From Natribaculum luteum (lineage in GTDB: Archaea > Halobacteriota > Halobacteria > Halobacteriales > Natrialbaceae): a DNA stretch of 64,000 nt. The notes under the pieces are model-generated. The model had not been told where the DNA came from. It was given only the letters and a program-made list of their open reading frames with translations, and did no database searches. The first letter of the stretch is position 1; each line of letters opens with the position of its first letter. Positions 57,622 to 64,000 of the stretch are shown here, piece by piece. The DNA lies in contig NZ_CP095397.1 in the NCBI RefSeq assembly GCF_023008545.1, positions 434,001 to 498,000 on the forward strand. The letters are read 5' to 3'. A program made the position numbers and the translations under genes.

Positions 57622-58155
57622 TCACGCCGAGCGAACCCACTCGAGTAGCGCCTCGGGGAGATCGTCGCGCGTCTCGGGCGTTACCTCGAAGACCTCGACG
57701 TCGTCTCTGCCCTTCACGTCTCCGAGAACGCCGCGCTCGGAGCGATATTTGATCGCCGCGAGCACCGGCACCGCCGACTCGAGTGCGCGATCGAGCGTGC
57801 GGACGAACCGCTCGCTCTCGAGTTCCATCGGCGCAATCTCGTCGATCACGACGCAGTCGGCGTCGTAGATAGCGGAAAATATCGCCTGTTCCGAGATGCG
57901 GTCGACGGCGCTCACGTCGACGCGGTACGTGCCGACGGCGGGTCCGTCGTCGAACGCGACGTGAGCCATGGTCTCGCGGTCGCTGCTCGCGAGGTCGACG
58001 ATCTCGAACCCGACGCGCTCGCCGTTCTCGCGGATCTCGGGAGCGGTGACCCCGCCGACGGCGTACCCCCGATCGCGAAGCAGGGAGACAGTTCGCTCGA
58101 GTGCGGTCGTCTTCCCGCTTCTCGGCGGGCCGGTGACGAGTGCGTTTCTGGGCAT
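57622..58155 (-). CDS. nucleoside-triphosphatase, THEP1 family
   Basis: A 177-residue P-loop NTPase. Walker A is TGPPRSGKTT near residues 8-17, Walker B VVIDEIAPMELES near 100-112, with the family segment RGYAVGGVTAPEIRENGERVGFEIVDL between. THEP1 enzymes hydrolyse NTPs in the cytoplasm and show links to nucleotide or modified-base metabolism; the exact role is not known. Length matches the family. The neighbouring sulfurtransferase gene is on the same strand about 90 nt upstream. Confidence 0.92.
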   Translation of the reverse strand: MPRNALVTGPPRSGKTTALERTVSLLRDRGYAVGGVTAPEIRENGERVGFEIVDLASSDRETMAHVAFDDGPAVGTYRVDVSAVDRISEQAIFSAIYDADCVVIDEIAPMELESERFVRTLDRALESAVPVLAAIKYRSERGVLGDVKGRDDVEVFEVTPETRDDLPEALLEWVRSA

Positions 58156-58245
58156 CGGTGGTTCGTGAGAAGGATGTGGGAGGTTGGGGATGTGATCGAA
58201 AGCGGTGCAGTTGCGGACGTGACGAAAGTCGACGACTCGAGCGGT

Positions 58246-59127
58246 CTACTCGCCTTTCGCGATCGGGGCGCGGATGAGGTTGCCCCACTCGGTCCAGGAG
58301 CCGTCGTAGTTGTGGACGTCCTCGTAGTCGAGCAGTTCGCTCAGCGCGAACCACGCGATGGCCGACCGTTCGCCGACGCGGCAGTAGGTGATGACCGACT
58401 CGTCGCCGTCGATGCCGGCCTCGCTGTAGAGGTCCTCGAGTTCCTCGGGCGGGAGGAACCGGCCGTCGTCACGCAGGTTCGTCGGGACGGGGACGTTCGA
58501 CGCGCCGGGGATGTGGCCGCCGCGCTGGGCAGTTTCGTCGAGTTCCGGCGGGGCGATGAGTTCGCCGGAGAACTCCTCGGGGGAGCGAACGTCGACCATC
58601 GGGAGGCCGGCCTCGCGGGCCTTGTCGACGTCGTCCTTGTAGGCGCGGATGCTCTCGAACGGGCCGCGGGCCTCGTAGTCCCGTGCCGGGAAGTCGGGTT
58701 CGTCCTCGGTCAGCGGGTAGTCGTTCTCGACCCAGTAGTCTTTCCCGCCGTCCAGGACGCGGGTGTCCTCGTGGCCGTAGTACTTGAACTCCCAGTAGGC
58801 GAAGACGGCGAACCAGTTGGGGATGTGGCCGTCGCCGTAGAAGACGACCGTCGAGTCCGCGTCGATGCCGATTTCCCCGACGAGTTCCTCGAAGTCGTCT
58901 CTCTTGAGGATGTCACGCTGGTCCTGGTCGGAGAGGTCCTCGTCCCAGTTGAGGCCGATCGCTCCCGGAATGTGCCCCTCGTCGTACAGGGAGGGGAAGT
59001 CGTTGTCCGGTGGGTTCGGACTCTCGATCTCTACGAGTCGGTACGACGGGTCGTCCGACTGGAACTCCTCTAGGTGGTCGTCGACCCAGTCGGCCGAGAC
59101 GAGCACGTCGGTATCGTATTCGGACAT
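58246..59127 (-). CDS. thiosulfate sulfurtransferase (two-domain rhodanese)
   Basis: A 293-residue rhodanese with two tandem domains. The N-terminal inactive domain has YRLVEIESPNPPDNDFPSLYDEGHIPGAIGLNWDEDL, with Tyr/Gly (YGDGHIPNW) where the active Cys would be; the C-terminal domain has MVDVRSPEEFSGE, GGHIPGASNVPVP and the active-site loop TYCRVGERSA near residue 250. It moves sulfane sulfur from thiosulfate to acceptors, in the cytoplasm (no signal peptide). It differs from the lipid-anchored single-domain rhodanese at 11097. Confidence 0.94.
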   Translation of the reverse strand: MSEYDTDVLVSADWVDDHLEEFQSDDPSYRLVEIESPNPPDNDFPSLYDEGHIPGAIGLNWDEDLSDQDQRDILKRDDFEELVGEIGIDADSTVVFYGDGHIPNWFAVFAYWEFKYYGHEDTRVLDGGKDYWVENDYPLTEDEPDFPARDYEARGPFESIRAYKDDVDKAREAGLPMVDVRSPEEFSGELIAPPELDETAQRGGHIPGASNVPVPTNLRDDGRFLPPEELEDLYSEAGIDGDESVITYCRVGERSAIAWFALSELLDYEDVHNYDGSWTEWGNLIRAPIAKGE

Positions 59128-59385
59128 ACACGAATCGCTTCCACGAGCAGGTCCAAAAGGCTAGCAGCGAGGGTAAATCTCCACCGTTTCTATGACGCCG
59201 CCGTCGGGGGTCAGGCACGCCGAATCGCGACCCCGTTCACTCGGCAGGGACAGAGCGGACAGAACGCGCTTCCGTGTCGACTCGAGACCGACCTCGAGTG
59301 TGTCGCCGACGGCGGCAACGTCTGCCTCGCTCGCGTCCGAGGATCGAACCGCCACCCCTAATCCGTCGCAATCGCGAGTGCGAGT

Positions 59386-60114
59386 ATGCGACTCGCACGA
59401 CTCTCGACACCCGAGGGACCGGTGGCCGGACGGTACGAGGACGGCGTCGTCTACGCGTCCGACGGCCGGTACGAGGTGGGCGTCGACGGACGCCTGTTGC
59501 CCCCCTGTGAGCCCTCGGTGCTGTACTGCGTTGGCCGGAACTACGCGGCAACCCTGGAGCAGATGGAGTACGAACGGCCCGAGGAGCCGGACTTCTTCAT
59601 CAAGCCGCCCACGTCGCTCGTGGGCCACGAGCAGCCGATCCCCTACCCCGCGTTCACCGACGAGTTGACCTACGCGGGCGAACTGGCGGCCGTAATCGAC
59701 GAACGCTGTCGGAACGTCACACCCGAGGACGTCCCCGAGGTCGTCCGGGGTTACACGATCATGAACGACGTCGACGCGCTCGACCAGCAGGGACGAACTG
59801 CACGAAAAGCCTTCGACGGGTCGGGGCCACTCGGGCCGTGGATCGAGACCGACGTCGATCCCACGGACATCGAGATGTGGACCGACGTGGCCGGCGAGCG
59901 CCGCCAGGAGGCGACCACGGAACTGATGCTGTTCGATCCCTACGAGGTCGTCTCGTACCTCTCGAGACGATTCACGTTCCGGCCGGGCGACGTCGTCGCG
60001 TTCGGGAGCCCCGCGAATCCCGGACTGATCGAACCCGGCGACACGGTCGAAATCACCTACGAGGGCGTCGGCACGCTCCGGAACACCGTCGCGACTGACG
60101 ACGCTCGAGCGTGA
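59386..60114 (+). CDS. fumarylacetoacetate hydrolase (FAH) family protein
   Basis: A 242-residue metal-dependent enzyme. The family start region YCVGRNYAATLEQM is near 47-60 and FFIKPPTSLVGHEQPI near 69-84. A distinctive point is the first metal-ligand segment, TYAGELAAVID (canonical E-x-E with the first Glu kept as GE-LA), followed by YTIMNDVDALDQQ and GPLGPWIETDVDP. Relatives hydrolyse or decarboxylate oxo-acids in aromatic catabolism. The usual conserved PGDVVAFGSPANPG end is intact. Substrate unknown. Confidence 0.87.
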   Translation: MRLARLSTPEGPVAGRYEDGVVYASDGRYEVGVDGRLLPPCEPSVLYCVGRNYAATLEQMEYERPEEPDFFIKPPTSLVGHEQPIPYPAFTDELTYAGELAAVIDERCRNVTPEDVPEVVRGYTIMNDVDALDQQGRTARKAFDGSGPLGPWIETDVDPTDIEMWTDVAGERRQEATTELMLFDPYEVVSYLSRRFTFRPGDVVAFGSPANPGLIEPGDTVEITYEGVGTLRNTVATDDARA

Positions 60115-60202
60115 GTTCCCGGTCCCGGTTCCCGACCGAGCGCGATCGCCGCCCGTCGTCCGCATAGAAAGGCACTTTCCCGCCCGTCCGCTTCACTCGA
60201 GC

Positions 60203-60715
60203 GTGAGCACCGACGCCCCCCGCCGCGTCGAGGTCTACCCCGGCCGCGAGGCGGTCGTCGAGTTCGATCCCGACCTCACCTTCGAGTGCGTCGAGGACTG
60301 CACGTGGTGTTGTCACCACGGCGTCCTGCTGTACGACGAGGACCTGATCGAACTCGCCAGGCGAGCGAACCTCGCGGAGACGACGACGGACTTCCGCGGC
60401 GAGAAGTTCGTCCGCCGCGAGCGGAAAGACCGCGAGGGACACGTCGCCGACGACGGCCACGCCTGTGCCTTCCTGCGCGAGGACGGCCTCTGTTCGCTAC
60501 ATCTCGAGGAAGACTGGAAGCCGACTCGCTGTTCTGTCTTCCCGCTCGGCGTCCGTCTCGAGGACGGCGACCTCCACGTCGACGTTCGCGACTCGGCCCA
60601 CGACCACTGCGAGGGACTCGGAGTGAGCGACCGGCGCGTGATCGACAACCTCGACGCCTTCCTCCCCGAACTCCTGTGGGAACTCGAGAACCCGGACTCC
60701 GATCGAGCGCTGTAG
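60203..60715 (+). CDS. YkgJ-family cysteine-cluster protein
   Basis: A 170-residue protein starting at GTG 60203. Cysteines are arranged as CVEDCTWCCHHGV near 34-46, CAFLREDGLCSLH near 92-104 and RCSVFPLGVR near 113, the pattern of the UPF0153/CxxCxxCC family, which probably binds zinc or an Fe-S cluster. A late His/Cys (DHCEGLG) may complete the site. Function unknown; relatives occur with Fe-S or tRNA-modification genes. It converges on the SDR gene with 3 nt between stops. Confidence 0.86.
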   Translation: MSTDAPRRVEVYPGREAVVEFDPDLTFECVEDCTWCCHHGVLLYDEDLIELARRANLAETTTDFRGEKFVRRERKDREGHVADDGHACAFLREDGLCSLHLEEDWKPTRCSVFPLGVRLEDGDLHVDVRDSAHDHCEGLGVSDRRVIDNLDAFLPELLWELENPDSDRAL

Positions 60716-60718
60716 ACG

Positions 60719-61417
60719 TCAGCGCGTCGCCTGTTTCCACTCCCGGAGGCCGACGATCTCGCCGTCGATCGCCTCCGGGTCGGCTGCCGTCGCCGCCCAG
60801 ACGAACATCCCCGCGATCGATTCCGGATCGCGACCCGTCCCGCCCGTGAGGTCGGTCGCGACCTGTCCAGGCTCGAGACAGCCCACGACGTAGTCGGTGT
60901 CAGCGGCGAACCCTCGAGTTACGGCCTCCGCGCCGGCTTTCGAGACAGCGTAGGAGCCGTAGCCTGGCTTTGCGTTCCGGGCGATCGCACCCGTCGGGAC
61001 CAGGACGCGAGCCCCCTCGTTCAGGTGTGGGAGCGCTTCCGCGATCGTCACGAAGACGCCACGACCGTTCGTCCGCCACGCGTCGTCGAACGCGGCGTAC
61101 GACTCGCCGTCGATCGGTGTCTCACCCGGGTCGCCGTGGTAGACGCCCGCGGCCGCGACGACGACGTCGATGCCGCCCGCGTCGCCGACGCGGGAGGCGG
61201 TCTCCATCAGTCGCTCGACGTCGAACTCGTCGCGGACGTCCGTCCTGACGCCCGTAACCGTCGCGCCCGACGCCTCGAGGTCGTCGACGACCTCCTCGAG
61301 GGCGGCAGTGTCTCGAGCACCGAGGACGACCGCTGCACCCTCCGTGGTGAATGCGTCGGCGACCGCACGTCCGATGCCGCCCGTTCCGCCGGTTACCACG
61401 ACTGTCGTCTCGTCCAT
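60719..61417 (-). CDS. short-chain dehydrogenase/reductase (SDR)
   Basis: A 232-residue NAD(P)-dependent oxidoreductase. The cofactor motif TGGTGGIG is near residues 9-16, the structural VAAAGVY near 90, catalytic Ser expected in LVPTGAIARNA appears as Thr/Ala in that region, and YGSYAVSKAGAE carries the Tyr-x3-Lys pair near 153-163. The canonical Ser before Tyr is not obvious, so substrate handling may differ. ATG 61417 is used; a Met at 61426 (MVGMDE) is equally possible. Divergent from crtD. Confidence 0.86.
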   Translation of the reverse strand: MDETTVVVTGGTGGIGRAVADAFTTEGAAVVLGARDTAALEEVVDDLEASGATVTGVRTDVRDEFDVERLMETASRVGDAGGIDVVVAAAGVYHGDPGETPIDGESYAAFDDAWRTNGRGVFVTIAEALPHLNEGARVLVPTGAIARNAKPGYGSYAVSKAGAEAVTRGFAADTDYVVGCLEPGQVATDLTGGTGRDPESIAGMFVWAATAADPEAIDGEIVGLREWKQATR

Positions 61418-61519
61418 ACCCACCATATGGCCTCGAGCGACAGGAACCCACCGGAAATACTCGGAAACCCTACGTAGTGAAGACGTACGCTTATCAACGA
61501 GCCGATACTCCATTCGGGT

Positions 61520-63001
61520 ATGGAATCGCTGGACGGTGCGTCGATCGTCGTGATCGGCAGCGGTGTCGGTGGTCTCTCGACCGCCTGTTACCTCGCCGAC
61601 GCGGGTGCCGACGTGCACGTGATCGAGAAAAACGAGCAACTCGGCGGCCGGGCGTCGACGCTCGAGGCAGAGGGCTTTCGCTTCGACATGGGGCCGTCGT
61701 GGTACCTCATGCCCGACGTCTTCGAGCGCTTCTTCGGTGACTTCGACCGGACGCCCTCCGACTACTACGAACTGACCCATCTCGATCCCCACTACCGGAT
61801 CTTCTTCAAAGACGGCGACGAGGTGGACGTCACGGCCGACCTCGAGCGGACGAAGCGCATCTTCGAGTCCTACGAGGAGGGCGCGGGCGAGGCCTTAGAG
61901 CGCTATCTGTCGAAGTCCCGGGAGAACTACGAGGTGGGGATGAAACACTTCGTCTACGAGGACCGCGAGCGGCTGCGCGACTACCTCGACCTCGACGTGG
62001 CGCGACAGGCGCGCGGTCTCTCGCTTCTGGGATCGATGCAGGATCACGTCGAGAACTACTTCGAGCACCCGAAGCTCCAGCAGATCATGCAGTACACGCT
62101 GGTGTTTCTCGGTGGCTCGCCGAAGAACACGCCGGCGCTGTACAACCTGATGAGCCACGTCGACTTCAACCTCGGCGTCTGGTACCCCGAGGGCGGTCTC
62201 GGCGGCGTGATCGACGGCATCGCCGACCTCGGCCGGGAGCTTGGGGTTACCTACGAGACGAACCGGCCGGCGACGGCGATCAAGGGACGCGAGGGGGCGT
62301 TCAAAATCGAGACGCCCGACGGCCCGCTCACGGCCGATCTCGTGGTGAGCAACGCCGACTACGCCCACACCGAGCAGGACCTGCTCTCGCCCGAACGACG
62401 CGGGTACGACGCCGACTACTGGGAGTCGCGTACGTACGCGCCCTCCGCGTTCCTGCTCTACCTCGGCGTCTCCGGTGACGTGCCGGAACTCGCCCACCAC
62501 ACCCTCGTCCTCCCGACGGACTGGGAGGAACACTTCGATCAGATCTTCGAGGACCCACAGTGGCCGGACGATCCGGCCTACTACTGCTGTGTCCCCTCCG
62601 AGACCGACGACACCGTCGCACCCGCGGGCCACAGCAACCTGTTCGTCCTCGTCCCGATCGCACCCGGCCTCGAGGACACGCCCGAACGTCGCAGCCGGTA
62701 CCGCGACCAGATCCTCGAGGACGTCGCCGAACACACGGGGACCGACCTGCGCGATCGGATCGTCTTCGAGGAGAGTTTCTGCGTCGAGGACTTCGCCGAC
62801 CGGTACAACAGTTTCAAGGGGACGGCTCTGGGAATGGCACACACGCTTCGACAGACCGCCCTGTTTCGCCCGCCCCACCGTTCGAAGGAGGTCGACGGCC
62901 TCTACTTCGCCGGCTCGTACACCACACCGGGCATCGGCGTTCCGATGTGTCTCATCAGCGGCGAACTGACCGCGGAGAAGGTGTTCGAAGATCACGGATG
63001 A
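61520..63001 (+). CDS. crtD: carotenoid 3,4-desaturase / phytoene desaturase-type enzyme of bacterioruberin synthesis
   Basis: A 493-residue FAD-dependent desaturase. The dinucleotide fold VVIGSGVGGLSTACYLADAGADVHVIEKNEQLGGRAST is at about 10-48 and the C-terminal family signature YFAGSYTTPGIGVPMCLISGELTA near 466-490. With lyeJ and cruF downstream it matches the haloarchaeal operon that turns lycopene into bacterioruberin: CrtD introduces the 3,4 double bonds. A lycopene-forming CrtI role cannot be excluded from sequence alone. The box CGCTTATC (61489-61496) lies about 25 nt before the ATG. Confidence 0.9.
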   Translation: MESLDGASIVVIGSGVGGLSTACYLADAGADVHVIEKNEQLGGRASTLEAEGFRFDMGPSWYLMPDVFERFFGDFDRTPSDYYELTHLDPHYRIFFKDGDEVDVTADLERTKRIFESYEEGAGEALERYLSKSRENYEVGMKHFVYEDRERLRDYLDLDVARQARGLSLLGSMQDHVENYFEHPKLQQIMQYTLVFLGGSPKNTPALYNLMSHVDFNLGVWYPEGGLGGVIDGIADLGRELGVTYETNRPATAIKGREGAFKIETPDGPLTADLVVSNADYAHTEQDLLSPERRGYDADYWESRTYAPSAFLLYLGVSGDVPELAHHTLVLPTDWEEHFDQIFEDPQWPDDPAYYCCVPSETDDTVAPAGHSNLFVLVPIAPGLEDTPERRSRYRDQILEDVAEHTGTDLRDRIVFEESFCVEDFADRYNSFKGTALGMAHTLRQTALFRPPHRSKEVDGLYFAGSYTTPGIGVPMCLISGELTAEKVFEDHG

Positions 63002-63014
63002 TCGTCCGAGGTGC

Positions 63015-63893
63015 GTGAGTGTGACCGACAACCGAACCGCTCGAGCGGACGCCGGGACCGTCGACAGGCTCTCGTACCTGCTGACGCTCTCGCGACCACG
63101 ATTCTGGCTCTACCTCGCGGGGCCGGTGCTCGTGGGCGTCGCCTACGCGGCCGATTCGGTCGGCGACCTGTTCGCGCCCGCCGCGGTCGTCCTGTTCGTG
63201 TACTTCCTCTTGCCGGCGAACGTCTTCCTGTACGGCATCAACGACGTCTACGACCGGGAGATCGACGCCGAGAACCCCAAGAAGGAAGGGCGAGAAGCAC
63301 GCTACGAGGGACAGTCGTTCGTCCCCGTCGCTGTCGGGCTTGCCGCCACGATTCCCCTCGCGTTCTTTCCGATCGTCCCCGCCGAGGCGTGGCCGTGGCT
63401 CGCGGCGTTTCTCGTCCTCGGCGCGGCCTACAGCGCGCCGCCGCTACGACTCAAGACGACGCCCCCGCTGGACTCGATCTCCAACGGGCTGTACGTGACG
63501 CCCGGCGCGGCCGCCTACGCCGCCGTCGCCGGAACGCAGCCACCGGCGCTCGCCGTCGCGGGCGGATGGCTCTGGGCGATGGGGATGCACACCTTCTCCG
63601 CGATTCCGGACGTCGTGCCGGATCGCGAGGCGGGGATCCGGACCACCGCGACCGTCCTCGGCCCACGACGGACGTACGCCTACTGTGCGGCCTGCTGGCT
63701 CGCCACTGCGGGCGCGTTCGCCGCGCTGGATGTTCGGCTCGGGGCACTCATGCTCGTCTACCCCGCGCTCGTCGCCGGCGTCGCGACCTCGAGTATCGCC
63801 GTCTCCCGTGCCTACTGGTGGTTCCCCGCGATCAACACCGTCGTCGGCGCGGCGCTGACGATGGGCGGCCTCTGGAGGGTACTGTATGGGTGA
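63015..63893 (+). CDS. lyeJ: lycopene elongase / hydratase, UbiA prenyltransferase family
   Basis: A 292-residue membrane protein with eight or nine hydrophobic segments. The two Asp-rich prenyl-diphosphate-binding motifs are NDVYDREIDAENPKKEGRE and the later DVVPDREAGIRTTATVLG. In haloarchaea this enzyme adds dimethylallyl units to lycopene and hydrates the ends during bacterioruberin formation. The start is a GTG at 63015, 13 nt after crtD; a second GTG at 63021 is possible. The 3' end overlaps the next gene by 8 nt. Confidence 0.92.
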   Translation: MSVTDNRTARADAGTVDRLSYLLTLSRPRFWLYLAGPVLVGVAYAADSVGDLFAPAAVVLFVYFLLPANVFLYGINDVYDREIDAENPKKEGREARYEGQSFVPVAVGLAATIPLAFFPIVPAEAWPWLAAFLVLGAAYSAPPLRLKTTPPLDSISNGLYVTPGAAAYAAVAGTQPPALAVAGGWLWAMGMHTFSAIPDVVPDREAGIRTTATVLGPRRTYAYCAACWLATAGAFAALDVRLGALMLVYPALVAGVATSSIAVSRAYWWFPAINTVVGAALTMGGLWRVLYG

Positions 63894-64000
63894 CGTGGCG
63901 ACGGCGGCCCGCGAACTGACGCGAACGGACGTCGAGCGACGGCTCGAGACGGCGATCCGGGACAACCGGTTTACGATCGCCGTCGTCTTCCCCGTCGTCG
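63886..64000 (+). CDS. cruF: bisanhydrobacterioruberin hydratase CruF, N-terminal fragment
   Basis: ATG 63886 opens a frame to the window edge (38 residues, starting MGDVATAARELTRTDVERRL and continuing with FTIAVVFPVV, the beginning of a membrane segment). Only the start is visible, so identity rests on its position: it overlaps lyeJ by 8 nt, and the order crtD-lyeJ-cruF is conserved in haloarchaea. CruF adds water to the terminal double bonds to finish bacterioruberin. Confidence 0.75.
   Translation, partial: MGDVATAARELTRTDVERRLETAIRDNRFTIAVVFPVV

Noticed and set aside
57961-59073. A 370-codon plus-strand frame over THEP1 and the sulfurtransferase
   Set aside because: Shadow of two well-supported minus-strand genes.
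61895-63031. A 378-codon minus-strand frame over crtD
   Set aside because: Shadow of the desaturase gene, whose FAD-binding and C-terminal signatures are clear on the plus strand.

Overview
The window is chromosomal DNA of a halophilic archaeon (class Halobacteria; the order Natrialbales is my inference from style, not a measurement). The evidence is a high-GC, Asp/Glu-rich proteome, mostly leaderless promoters, bacterioruberin genes, the cdrS-ftsZ2 pair, Tat lipoproteins, a PGF-CTERM protease and a 16S-tRNA-Ala-23S-5S operon. No CRISPR array or intact transposase gene was seen.

Layout. 1-7.5 kb: the start of an M24 peptidase, carS (membrane lipid), an alpha/beta hydrolase, pyrE with a GNAT enzyme, thrS behind a mini-ORF/hairpin leader, the regulator gfcR, an HTH regulator and a methyltransferase. 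8-14.4 kb: a thioredoxin-reductase-like flavoprotein, a chromate transporter, a universal stress protein, a rhodanese lipoprotein, rpl15e, a small exported protein and Rio2 kinase. 14.7-21.9 kb (minus strand): a complete phosphate operon, pstS-pstC-pstA-pstB-phoU-AbrB/PhoU, with 4-nt overlaps from pstC through phoU. 22.7-23.8 kb: two decayed neighbours, a TrpD-like pseudogene and a frameshifted ferredoxin. 23.9-28.8 kb: lipoate ligase, endonuclease IV, a small protein, a methyltransferase and an ABC exporter pair.

28.8-34.4 kb: the rRNA operon, with long inverted repeats flanking 16S and 23S, tRNA-Ala in the spacer, and two tandem 5S genes each preceded by a tRNA-like processing element. 34.6-39.6 kb: a hypothetical, a hydrolase, ncsA (tRNA thiolation), ftsZ2-cdrS with clustered palindromes upstream, cdrL and tRNA-Tyr. 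39.6-46.6 kb: a gene-poor stretch around a 1613-residue secreted subtilase with PKD domains; a long hairpin and a 41-codon ORF lie between it and tRNA-Tyr.

46.6-64 kb: a DUF5789-like protein, aIF2-beta with a TRAM tail, an M24 homologue with altered metal ligands, and a cobalamin late-step and salvage cluster (HAD, cbiB, cobS, cobY, cobT-like, cobD, cbiZ) built of overlapping genes. Then come a CocE-type hydrolase, small conserved proteins, THEP1 NTPase, thiosulfate sulfurtransferase, an FAH-family enzyme, a YkgJ-type Cys-cluster protein, an SDR, and the bacterioruberin operon crtD-lyeJ-cruF, which runs off the right edge.

The points most worth a second look are the thrS leader (a 13-codon ORF overlapping one arm of a 9-bp stem), the palindromes before cdrS, the duplicated 5S units with a compensatory change in their tRNA-like elements, and short palindromic elements that recur in several intergenic regions.
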